From assembly GCF_024347335.1 (NCBI RefSeq), contig NZ_AP025464.1, forward strand, positions 620,001 through 684,000: a stretch of DNA of 64,000 nt, read 5' to 3'. The DNA comes from Vibrio celticus (GTDB lineage: Bacteria; Pseudomonadota; Gammaproteobacteria; Enterobacterales; Vibrionaceae). The notes below the pieces were generated by a model that ran no database searches, was not told the DNA's origin, and saw only the letters and a program-made list of their open reading frames with translations. Below, in pieces: positions 57,464 through 64,000 of this stretch. Within the stretch, counting starts at the first letter, position 1; every line of letters starts with the position of its first letter. The translations under genes and the position numbers were made by a program.

Positions 57464-58399
57464 ATGTCTATTCAATGGTTTCCGGGTCACATGCATAAAG
57501 CCCGCAAAGAAATCGAAGAAGTTATCCCACAAGTTGATGTGATCATCGAAGTACTGGACGCTCGTATCCCGTTCAGTAGTGAAAACCCAATGATCTCTTC
57601 ACTGCGCGGCGATAAGCCTTGTGTAAAAGTGCTGAACAAGCGTGACCTTGCAGATCCAGAACTGACTCAACGTTGGATTGAACACTTCGAGAAAGAGCAA
57701 GGCGTTAAAGCGATTGCGATTACGACTAGCGTAAAAGAAGAAGTTAACCACGTTATGGAGCTGGTACGTAAACTGGCACCGCACCGTGAACAGATGGGCA
57801 AAAACATTCGTACAATGATCATGGGCATCCCGAACGTGGGTAAATCGACCATCATCAACTGCTTGGCTGGACGTACGATTGCGGTTACTGGTAACCAACC
57901 TGCGGTAACTCGTCGCCAACAACGTATCAATCTGCAAAATGGCGTGATCCTTTCAGATACTCCAGGAATCCTTTGGCCTAAAGTAGAAAACCCACACAGT
58001 GGCTTCCGCTTGGCTGCAACAGGTGCTGTAAAAGATACAGCAATGGAATACGATGAAGTGGCATTTTACACAGTAGAGTACCTAGCAAAACAGTACCCTA
58101 ACCTTTTGCAAGAGCGCTACCAAATTGAAGAGCTGCCTGAGTCTGACATCGAGCTGATGGAAGCGATTGGCCGTAAGCGTGGTGCACTTCGTGCCGGTGG
58201 TCATATCGACATTCACAAATGTTCAGAAATCCTGCTTCACGAATTGCGTAATGGCACTTTAGGTAAGGTAACGCTTGAGTTGCCAGAAATGATCACACAA
58301 GAGCTGATCGAAGTTGAAGAAGCGGCTGCGCTGAAAGCCGAACAACAGATCAAGAAAAAAGAAGAGCGTCGTAAGCGTTATTTGAAGAACAAGCGTTAA
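57464..58399 (+). CDS. Ribosome biogenesis GTPase, RbgA/YlqF-like
   Basis: About 311 residues. Circularly permuted GTPase motifs: G4 VLNKRDLAD, then G1 MGIPNVGKSTIINCLAG, G3 DTPGILWPK. Starts MSIQWFPGHMHKARKEIEE, the classic family N-terminus, at 57464 (AAGG site 9 nt upstream); the open frame from 57380 adds 28 atypical residues. RbgA acts in late 50S ribosome assembly in Bacillus; the C-terminal tail here is Lys/Glu/Arg-rich. Confidence 0.93.
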   Translation: MSIQWFPGHMHKARKEIEEVIPQVDVIIEVLDARIPFSSENPMISSLRGDKPCVKVLNKRDLADPELTQRWIEHFEKEQGVKAIAITTSVKEEVNHVMELVRKLAPHREQMGKNIRTMIMGIPNVGKSTIINCLAGRTIAVTGNQPAVTRRQQRINLQNGVILSDTPGILWPKVENPHSGFRLAATGAVKDTAMEYDEVAFYTVEYLAKQYPNLLQERYQIEELPESDIELMEAIGRKRGALRAGGHIDIHKCSEILLHELRNGTLGKVTLELPEMITQELIEVEEAAALKAEQQIKKKEERRKRYLKNKR

Positions 58400-58570
58400 T
58401 CGCGATTAGTTTTTATAATCTGCTTTAATTTCTGTTTACCACTCTTACACCAGCCTCTAGATATTCACGCTCTATCGATAATAGAGCGTGAATATTGCCC
58501 GCTACCGTTTGTTGATCTAGCTAACATACTGACAAATCTATAGAAATGGTCGTTTACAATCCCAAAGACT

Positions 58571-59707
58571 GTGACATACTACGCAAATTATTGTGTATCA
58601 ATCTCGGCTAATTTCTCAATGCGCTCTTATTCTGGGTTCAAGAATCAAAGATTTAAAACCTATTTCGATAATGAAATTTATTTGCCGTACATAAATTTCA
58701 TCTACATCCCTATCTCAATATTCTGTGCTTTTATCGTCACCGACTACATCCACTTTGGTAGCGAGTGCATTACGCCTATCATTTTCCGAGTCATACTTTT
58801 TTTATTGATGATGGCCGCCGCCAGATACTGTATTACAAACAAACCCAACGTATTGGAACTCGTAGAAAGTGCCTTCCTTGTAATTAGCTCACTTTTCTTG
58901 GTCTATGTCGGTCGACTAGCCATCGAGCTGAACAACTTCGATTACCAAGGTGGGATCATTTTAGTGATGATCTACATTGGTACGTTTTCAAGATTGTCAG
59001 CCAGATACAGTATATCTACGCTGTCGTTTATCTTTTTGGCTTATCTCATCGGCCTTGCGCCACTGCTTTATGAAGTGGAGCCAGAGCATGAAATAGAAAC
59101 AATTTCCGTTTATATTTCGGCTTACATCCTGATCTCAGCGGCTTGTATAAGACGTGACTTGGAAGTACACAAGCGTTTCGCTCAATCCGAGCAACTGCGC
59201 AAACAAGCGATTCAGCTTCGCAAGCAATCTAATATGTTCGAGGCCCTTTCCTATCAAGACGCACTAACGGGCTGCTACAACCGCCTTTATCTTCATCAGG
59301 TGATAGAACCGAGCATAGACCGTCAGCGATCCATTACATCGATCATGATAGATATTGATCATTTCAAATCGATTAACGACACCTACGGCCATCAAATGGG
59401 TGACATGGTGATTAAAGAACTGGCCGATGAGATTCAAAAACGACTACCGACTAGCAGTAACTGCTTTCGATACGGCGGTGAAGAGTTTTTGGTGCTGGTC
59501 CAAGGAGAAACCGAGGCTTCAATTGAATCGCTGGTTAATGCCCTTTTAGAATCCCCTACTCGCCTTAGATTAGAAGTAACAATTTCAATCGGTGTGAAAC
59601 ATGCCCCTCAAGCCCTTGGTTCTGTCGAGCAGCTTATCGACGACGCTGACCAAGCACTCTACATTTCGAAGAAAGGCGGTAGGAATAAGATCACATGGTG
59701 TGATTAG
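58571..59707 (+). CDS. Membrane diguanylate cyclase (GGDEF)
   Basis: 378 residues. Five or six transmembrane segments fill residues 40-200, then a short coil (SEQLRKQAIQLRKQSNMFEA) and a GGDEF domain with DALTGCYNRLYL, IDIDHFKSINDTYGH, the active loop YGGEEFLVLV and DDADQALYISKKGGRNK. The GGEEF form is active in most cases. No RxxD inhibitory site is evident five residues before the motif. Makes cyclic-di-GMP. Start GTG at 58571, or ATG at 58619 (MRSYSGFKNQ). A bidirectional terminator follows. Confidence 0.92.
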   Translation: MTYYANYCVSISANFSMRSYSGFKNQRFKTYFDNEIYLPYINFIYIPISIFCAFIVTDYIHFGSECITPIIFRVILFLLMMAAARYCITNKPNVLELVESAFLVISSLFLVYVGRLAIELNNFDYQGGIILVMIYIGTFSRLSARYSISTLSFIFLAYLIGLAPLLYEVEPEHEIETISVYISAYILISAACIRRDLEVHKRFAQSEQLRKQAIQLRKQSNMFEALSYQDALTGCYNRLYLHQVIEPSIDRQRSITSIMIDIDHFKSINDTYGHQMGDMVIKELADEIQKRLPTSSNCFRYGGEEFLVLVQGETEASIESLVNALLESPTRLRLEVTISIGVKHAPQALGSVEQLIDDADQALYISKKGGRNKITWCD

Positions 59708-59758
59708 TCGGCCAATATTTCACGCTCCTTCGAGAATCATTAAAACGACCACAGATCC

Positions 59759-59804
59759 AAAGACAAAAGCCCCGAGCAACTTAATACTCAGGGCTTTTGT
59801 CTTT
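59759..59804. terminator. Bidirectional terminator
   Basis: Arms AAAGACAAAAGCCC / GGGCTTTTGTCTTT with inner GAG / CTC pairs, between the convergent cyclase and acetyltransferase genes. Confidence 0.85.
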
Positions 59805-59875
59805 GTTCTTCTGCTTTAAATTAGCTTCGTTAAGAACCTGCTACTCAGCAAATAAAAAGTACTCACAAGAATCGA

Positions 59876-60421
59876 CTAAGAATACACGACGCTTGCTGTT
59901 TTCTGTTCAAGTTCAACGGGAGAGTTCCAAGAAATCACTTTCTCGTTCACTTGGCTGCCGCATGGCGCGTTCCAAACTTGCTCTAGTTCTTCTTTACCAC
60001 CAATCGCTTCATAAAAAGCTATCGCTTGATGGTTCTCAGACATCACCTCTAAGTAGAGCCCTGAGTCCGAATAGTATTGCTGCAACCACTTCGATAATTC
60101 AGACAACAGACGCTTGCCTACACCTCGACCGCGATAATTATTGTCTACGTGTAACGCATCAATGAACGTGCCACGCTCAAAGTTGTGATTACCAAACGCG
60201 CAGACGAAACCAACCAGTAAACCACCTTCTTCAAGCAATAAAACATGTTGGTTGAAAGGAGGATTAATCAAACGAGTCTGCCAAATAACAGATCTGTCCT
60301 CCAAAACATCATTTTCTAAGTAATCATCAGCAAGAATGCCACGGTAATATAGCTTCCAGCTATCCGCGTGTAATTGGGCAATCCGCTCATAATCTTTATA
60401 TTCAGCTACCTTAATTTCCAT
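59876..60421 (-). CDS. GNAT-family N-acetyltransferase
   Basis: 181 residues. Acetyl-CoA binding motif A is visible in ALHVDNNYRGRGVGKRLLSELSKW (R/Q-x-x-G-x-G/A), with motif B SGLYLEVMSENHQAIAFYEAIGG after it. Substrate unknown. Alone on the minus strand between the terminator and the divergent desaturase gene. Confidence 0.88.
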   Translation of the reverse strand: MEIKVAEYKDYERIAQLHADSWKLYYRGILADDYLENDVLEDRSVIWQTRLINPPFNQHVLLLEEGGLLVGFVCAFGNHNFERGTFIDALHVDNNYRGRGVGKRLLSELSKWLQQYYSDSGLYLEVMSENHQAIAFYEAIGGKEELEQVWNAPCGSQVNEKVISWNSPVELEQKTASVVYS

Positions 60422-60525
60422 TTATTAGCCCTTAGTACTTCCATTTATGACTTGCTACTACATTTCACACTACCTTTATACAATATTTAAGCAAAACATA
60501 CTAATACACGTTTACACTTTCAATA

Positions 60526-60553
60526 TTGACTTACACGTGTACGCTGATATTCT
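60526..60553 (+). promoter_or_regulatory. Desaturase promoter with palindromic operator
   Basis: A -35 TTGACT at 60526-60531 and a -10 TATTCT at 60548-60553, 16 bp apart. The spacer holds TTACACGTGTACGCT (60531-60545), whose TACACGTGTA core is palindromic and resembles FabR/DesT-type operators that control unsaturated fatty acid genes. Confidence 0.5.
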
Positions 60554-60588
60554 AGCGCACAGATGTAAGCCCAATTGGAAATTTGCTA

Positions 60589-61731
60589 ATGAATAGTGCC
60601 GACAAACAATCTACAAGAAAGCCGCCATTAATCTGGCTCAATATTTTTGTGTTCTCTTTTAGTATGCTGCTTGCTGTTGTAGCTGCTCCCGTTTATGGCT
60701 ACTTTTTTGGCTATGGCATGGAGCACTGGATATGGCTAGCAATCTGCTTTACGTTCTGTAACCTTTCAATCACGACGGGTTATCACCGCTTATGGTCACA
60801 CAAAGCGTTTGAAGCGCATTCAAGCCTAAGATTCCTGTTTGCTTTAGGTGGCGCATTTGCCCTGCAGAACAGCGCGCTACACTGGTCTTCTGATCACCGT
60901 GTCCATCATAAGCATGTCGATAACAACAACAAAGACCCATACTCTGCAAAACGTGGGTTTTGGTACTCACACATTGGCTGGATGATTCGTAATTACAGCA
61001 CTTCAATGTACGAAAACTACGAAAACTGCCGTGACCTTAAAAAAGACAAGATTGTTATGTGGCAGCACAAACACTATGTTCTGTTGGCATTACTAATGAA
61101 CTTCGGTGTTCCTATCGCTTTAGGTGTTATTTACGGTGACGTAATTGGCATGTTGTTAATCGTAGGCGCTGTTCGTTTGGTACTTAATCACCACACAACA
61201 TTCTTCATTAACTCTCTTGCTCACATCTGGGGTAGCCAACCTTTTACCGATAAAAACACGGCCCGTGATAACGGTGTGTTAGCGGTTCTTACTTTTGGCG
61301 AAGGCTACCATAACTTCCACCACATCTTTGAGAACGACTACCGTAACGGCATCTACTGGTGGCAATACGATCCAACAAAGTGGCTGATCAAGAGTGCTTC
61401 GTTGATGGGGCTGGCAAGTAAGCTTAAGAAAACCCCTCAAGCTCGTATTGAGAAAGCTGAAGCGTCAATGTTACTTAAACGCACCCAGCAAAAAATCATG
61501 CATCGTGCCGACAAGCAACAAATCGCAGAGAAGCTTCAACAAGAGTTTGATGCTCTAGTATCAAACATGAACGAGTATTACGAAGTTAAAAAGCAGCTAC
61601 TTGAAAGTAAGCGCGAAGACGTTGTGAAGAAGTACGAACATTCAGTTCTTAAGGTTCGTTATCAGCAAATCAAGATGAACTTTGAACAACAGAAGAAAAA
61701 TTGGGCAATGACGGTTGAGCAATACGCTTAA
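60589..61731 (+). CDS. Acyl-CoA/fatty acid delta-9 desaturase
   Basis: About 380 residues. Three His boxes bind the di-iron centre: HRLWSH, HRVHHKHVD and HNFHH (in GEGYHNFHHIFEND). Four transmembrane segments lie around them. Inserts a double bond in saturated acyl chains at the membrane. The last 100 residues are a charged helical tail (ARIEKAEASMLLKRTQQKIM and on), longer than in many relatives. ATG 60589 is preferred over TTG 60583. A terminator follows at 61784. Confidence 0.93.
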   Translation: MNSADKQSTRKPPLIWLNIFVFSFSMLLAVVAAPVYGYFFGYGMEHWIWLAICFTFCNLSITTGYHRLWSHKAFEAHSSLRFLFALGGAFALQNSALHWSSDHRVHHKHVDNNNKDPYSAKRGFWYSHIGWMIRNYSTSMYENYENCRDLKKDKIVMWQHKHYVLLALLMNFGVPIALGVIYGDVIGMLLIVGAVRLVLNHHTTFFINSLAHIWGSQPFTDKNTARDNGVLAVLTFGEGYHNFHHIFENDYRNGIYWWQYDPTKWLIKSASLMGLASKLKKTPQARIEKAEASMLLKRTQQKIMHRADKQQIAEKLQQEFDALVSNMNEYYEVKKQLLESKREDVVKKYEHSVLKVRYQQIKMNFEQQKKNWAMTVEQYA

Positions 61732-61783
61732 GGTAAAACAGTACGCTTAACACCCCAGTAACAACACAGTTTGATTCTTATTC

Positions 61784-61814
61784 AAAAGCCCTCATATTGC
61801 TATGAGGGCTTTTT
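61784..61814 (+). terminator. Terminator after the desaturase
   Basis: Arms AAAAGCCCTCATA / TATGAGGGCTTTT with a four-base loop, then T run. Confidence 0.85.
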
Positions 61815-61968
61815 TAATAAGCTTGACCGCTTGCCCTTGGCTTTATGCTCTCGAGTTTGAATTGTGGATGGTAAGAACCATAGTTATTGGATTTCAGAAC
61901 TCTTTCTTCATTCTGAATTTATACTTATATTACTTGAACTTATCGAGTTTAAAGCCGAGGAATTGAAA

Positions 61969-62259
61969 ATGAGCAAACTGACTATTATTGCAACGATCGT
62001 CTCTAAAGAAGACAAAACTGAGCTTGTAAAAGCTGAGATGATTAAATTGATCGATAAAACCCGTGTTGAAGACGGCTGTATTAACTACGATCTGCACCAA
62101 GACAACAGTAACCCTGCTCACTTCATTTTTCATGAGAACTGGGAGTCTGAAGCTCATCTAGAGAAACACTTAGCGAGCCAACACATCGCCGAGTACATGG
62201 CTGCGACTGAAGGTTGTATTGAAACCTTTGTGCTTAATAAAATGACGCACATTGCTTAA
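61969..62259 (+). CDS. ABM-domain protein (YgiN-like putative monooxygenase)
   Basis: 96 residues of the antibiotic biosynthesis monooxygenase fold: LTIIATIVSKEDKTELVKAE, then CINYDLHQDNSNPAHFIFHE, the E-N-W and H-L-x-x-H pattern (HENWESEAHLEKHLASQH). The frame is open from 61864, but AGGAATTGAAA before ATG 61969 and the family length show the shorter form is right. In relatives it acts on quinones or unknown ring compounds. Confidence 0.9.
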   Translation: MSKLTIIATIVSKEDKTELVKAEMIKLIDKTRVEDGCINYDLHQDNSNPAHFIFHENWESEAHLEKHLASQHIAEYMAATEGCIETFVLNKMTHIA

Positions 62260-62285
62260 CCAGTCACTCAGTACTTATTCAATAA

Positions 62286-62310
62286 AAACCCTGCTCTGAT
62301 CGCAGGGTTT
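62286..62310 (+). terminator. Terminator after the ABM-domain gene
   Basis: Arms AAACCCTGC / GCAGGGTTT with a seven-base loop, then CGTTTTT. Confidence 0.82.
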
Positions 62311-62537
62311 CGTTTTTCTTACGTGTTAGGTTTTTTAGAGCTCATTAAATTCCTTTCTCTCCGCGCTATTTATACTCCTTAAACAACCAGAAACGAGACT
62401 CTCCACTGCCCAAATATTCCTAAACCAATATCAAGTAACCTCACGAAAGATCATTCACATTCATTTAAATACTGTTCGCGCGCTTTGACCATAAACTAAG
62501 CGCCAAATTACAAGAAAAACAGTCGGCAGGAATGTAG

Positions 62538-63071
62538 ATGAATACCAAACAACTTGAGGACGCGGTAAGCGAAGTGAGCTTATTCAATCAGCACCTCCAC
62601 TTAATCCAATCCGTGCATACCATTCCAACCCCAAAAATGAATTGGGAGTCGATTGCGATGGAACCTGCGCCGGCAATACCAACGGTCCGATTCGATCATA
62701 AAGTCAAAGCCATGGAAGCACTCGATGAGTATAAGCCTAACTGGCTAGATATGCTGTTGGGCAGCAAGTCGAAGTTGTACACCCTCACCAACAATATTGA
62801 GCGTGCCGCCGAACAAGACATCGAACAATACAAAAATGAGTTTATAAGTTGGGTTCAACACTACAGCTACTGGGCCAAAGGTAATCAGTTGTCGAAAGGC
62901 GTTTTGAATAACGATAGCGAATCAAAGCTGTCTGCCCTTTCTGAAGCTCAGCAGAACTCGATTAACGCCGCGGTAGTCGACACTAAGCTGATTAACCATA
63001 ACTTCAATACCTATAAAAATGGTCACCTGCTAGAAATCAATATTCAGGTTAATAAGGGCTTTGTTGCGTAA
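62538..63071 (+). CDS. Hypothetical protein truncated by an IS5-family element
   Basis: Not recognised. 177 residues present, starting MNTKQLEDAVSEVSLFNQHL, helical and polar, without membrane segment. The last residues (KGFVA and stop) are encoded by the IS inverted repeat GGGCTTTGTTGCGTAA that begins at about 63056, so the native C-terminus is lost. The other part, if any, lies beyond the window. Start ATG 62538 follows AGGAATGTAG. Confidence 0.65.
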   Translation: MNTKQLEDAVSEVSLFNQHLHLIQSVHTIPTPKMNWESIAMEPAPAIPTVRFDHKVKAMEALDEYKPNWLDMLLGSKSKLYTLTNNIERAAEQDIEQYKNEFISWVQHYSYWAKGNQLSKGVLNNDSESKLSALSEAQQNSINAAVVDTKLINHNFNTYKNGHLLEINIQVNKGFVA

Positions 63072-64000
63072 TTAAGTTTAGAGATAGAGCCACCCCGTTT
63101 CGCGTATTTCTTAGTCAATACGACAAGTTTCAGGCATACCTAACCCAGTAAGCTTGTTCAACGCTTTTATCATCGCGTAAGTTTCACCCACCTGGGCATT
63201 GTAATTTCTTAAGCTCAGTTTCCCTCCTAGCAACTGTTTAACTCGATACATCGCTGTTTCTGAGAGTGAACGTTTGTGGTATCCATACCGCTCTTTCCAA
63301 TACTTATTTGAGCCGTATAATTTCTGGCAACCCACGGCGAGATTTCGAGGGTGACCACGCTCCCAGAAGGCTGCCCCTTCTCTTGGGGGAATAAGCGCAA
63401 TGGCTCCCTTAATCTTAATAGCAGCGTGACACGCTCTCGTGTCGTAAGCGCCATCACCAGACACCTCAAGGATACTTCGGCGTGTTTGTTTCAGTAAGTT
63501 AGGGAGCACTTCTCCATCTGTAACCCTCGATAAACTTAGCTCGGCGGCAATGATCTCATGAGTGTTGGTATCGACGGCAATATGAAGCTTTCGCCAGACT
63601 CTACGCTTGCCATCCGTCCCATGTTTTTTGACTTTCCATTCACCTTCGCCATAAACCTTAAGGCCAGTAACATCAATAGCTAGGTGCTGTATCGCTCCTC
63701 TCGTTTTAGTCTTAAATGAAACCTCAACTTGCTTGGCTCTACGACTGATGCAGGTGTAATGCGGACAACTTAACGGTACATTGGCTAACCTAAATATCGA
63801 GTCGATAAATCCTTGAAGCGCTCTCAATGGCATAGAAAAAACTCGTTTCACCATGAGTGCTGTCGTGATAGCTAAGTCACTGAACCGACGCGGCCTCCCG
63901 CCCTTATTCTGTTTACTTTGCGCCCACCCGCATATTGCTTCTTCATCAATCCAAAAGGTCAGAGAGCCACGGTTAATGAGTGATTGGTTGTATTGCTTCC
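63056..64000 (-). mobile_element. IS5-family insertion sequence (one end outside window)
   Basis: The terminal repeat GGCTTTGTTGCGTAAT is at 63057-63072; the element runs past the right edge, with about 945 of some 1050 bp visible. Close relative of the degenerate element at 15302-16194. Confidence 0.9.
63111..64000 (-). CDS. IS5-family transposase (5' end outside window)
   Basis: Open frame from the right edge (KQYNQSLINRGSLTFWIDEE) through RRFSDLAITTALMVKRVFSM to GLGMPETCRID. DDE residues are in LAIDVTGLKVYGEGEW, SGDGAYDTRACHA and YHKRSLSETAMYRVK. No break in the visible 296 codons, so it is probably active. The ATG at 63854 is internal. Confidence 0.93.
   Translation of the reverse strand, partial: KQYNQSLINRGSLTFWIDEEAICGWAQSKQNKGGRPRRFSDLAITTALMVKRVFSMPLRALQGFIDSIFRLANVPLSCPHYTCISRRAKQVEVSFKTKTRGAIQHLAIDVTGLKVYGEGEWKVKKHGTDGKRRVWRKLHIAVDTNTHEIIAAELSLSRVTDGEVLPNLLKQTRRSILEVSGDGAYDTRACHAAIKIKGAIALIPPREGAAFWERGHPRNLAVGCQKLYGSNKYWKERYGYHKRSLSETAMYRVKQLLGGKLSLRNYNAQVGETYAMIKALNKLTGLGMPETCRID

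Overview
The window looks like chromosomal DNA of a marine Vibrio, possibly of the Splendidus clade. Reasons are the nirB-nirD-nirC nitrite reductase locus, the ravA-viaA pair, ltaE, a CpxRA-type two-component pair, Cys/Leu/Gly tRNA arrays, moderately AT-rich base use and several IS families. The genus is inferred from gene content only.

Layout. 1-8.9 kb is core: a two-component pair, a NYN protein, a DUF4174 secreted protein, cobA, nirC, nirD and nirB; the nirB promoter has FNR and NarL/NarP-type sites at E. coli-like spacing. From 8.9 to 42.1 kb lies a Cys/Leu/Gly tRNA array split by a genomic island of about 30.6 kb (about 9203-39831). The island is flanked by 155-bp direct repeats covering most of tRNA-Leu and its 5' spacer. 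The left tRNA-Leu is complete. The right one has lost its 3' acceptor arm.

The island carries at least three probable anti-phage systems: a three-gene ABC-three-component (ABC-3C) operon, an Avs-like 1909-residue STAND NTPase with a Cap4-like nuclease domain, and a Septu (PtuA/PtuB) pair. It also has a replication-like operon (family-A DNA polymerase, a helicase-like protein with a cysteine cluster, three small proteins), a WYL regulator, several small proteins including a 33-residue zinc ribbon, and a P4-type integrase cut in two by an IS66-family element. Five related hairpins (GGAC...CCTAA...TTAGG...GTCC or its outer stem) sit at the borders of these modules.

From 40.7 kb on the DNA is again mostly core: a class 3 lipase between two tRNA operons, viaA-ravA, a Nudix hydrolase, ltaE, an intact IS5-family element, and a chaperone-usher fimbrial locus whose second chaperone is broken by an IS4-family element. 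A LuxR-type regulator, an RbgA-like GTPase, a diguanylate cyclase, a GNAT acetyltransferase, a fatty acid desaturase and an ABM-domain protein follow. The last gene is truncated by another IS5-family element that runs off the window.

Both IS4 copies and the IS66 copy have perfect target duplications yet carry many single-base homopolymer length changes that break their reading frames. Single-copy genes around them are clean. This points to consensus errors in repeats at least as much as to real decay.
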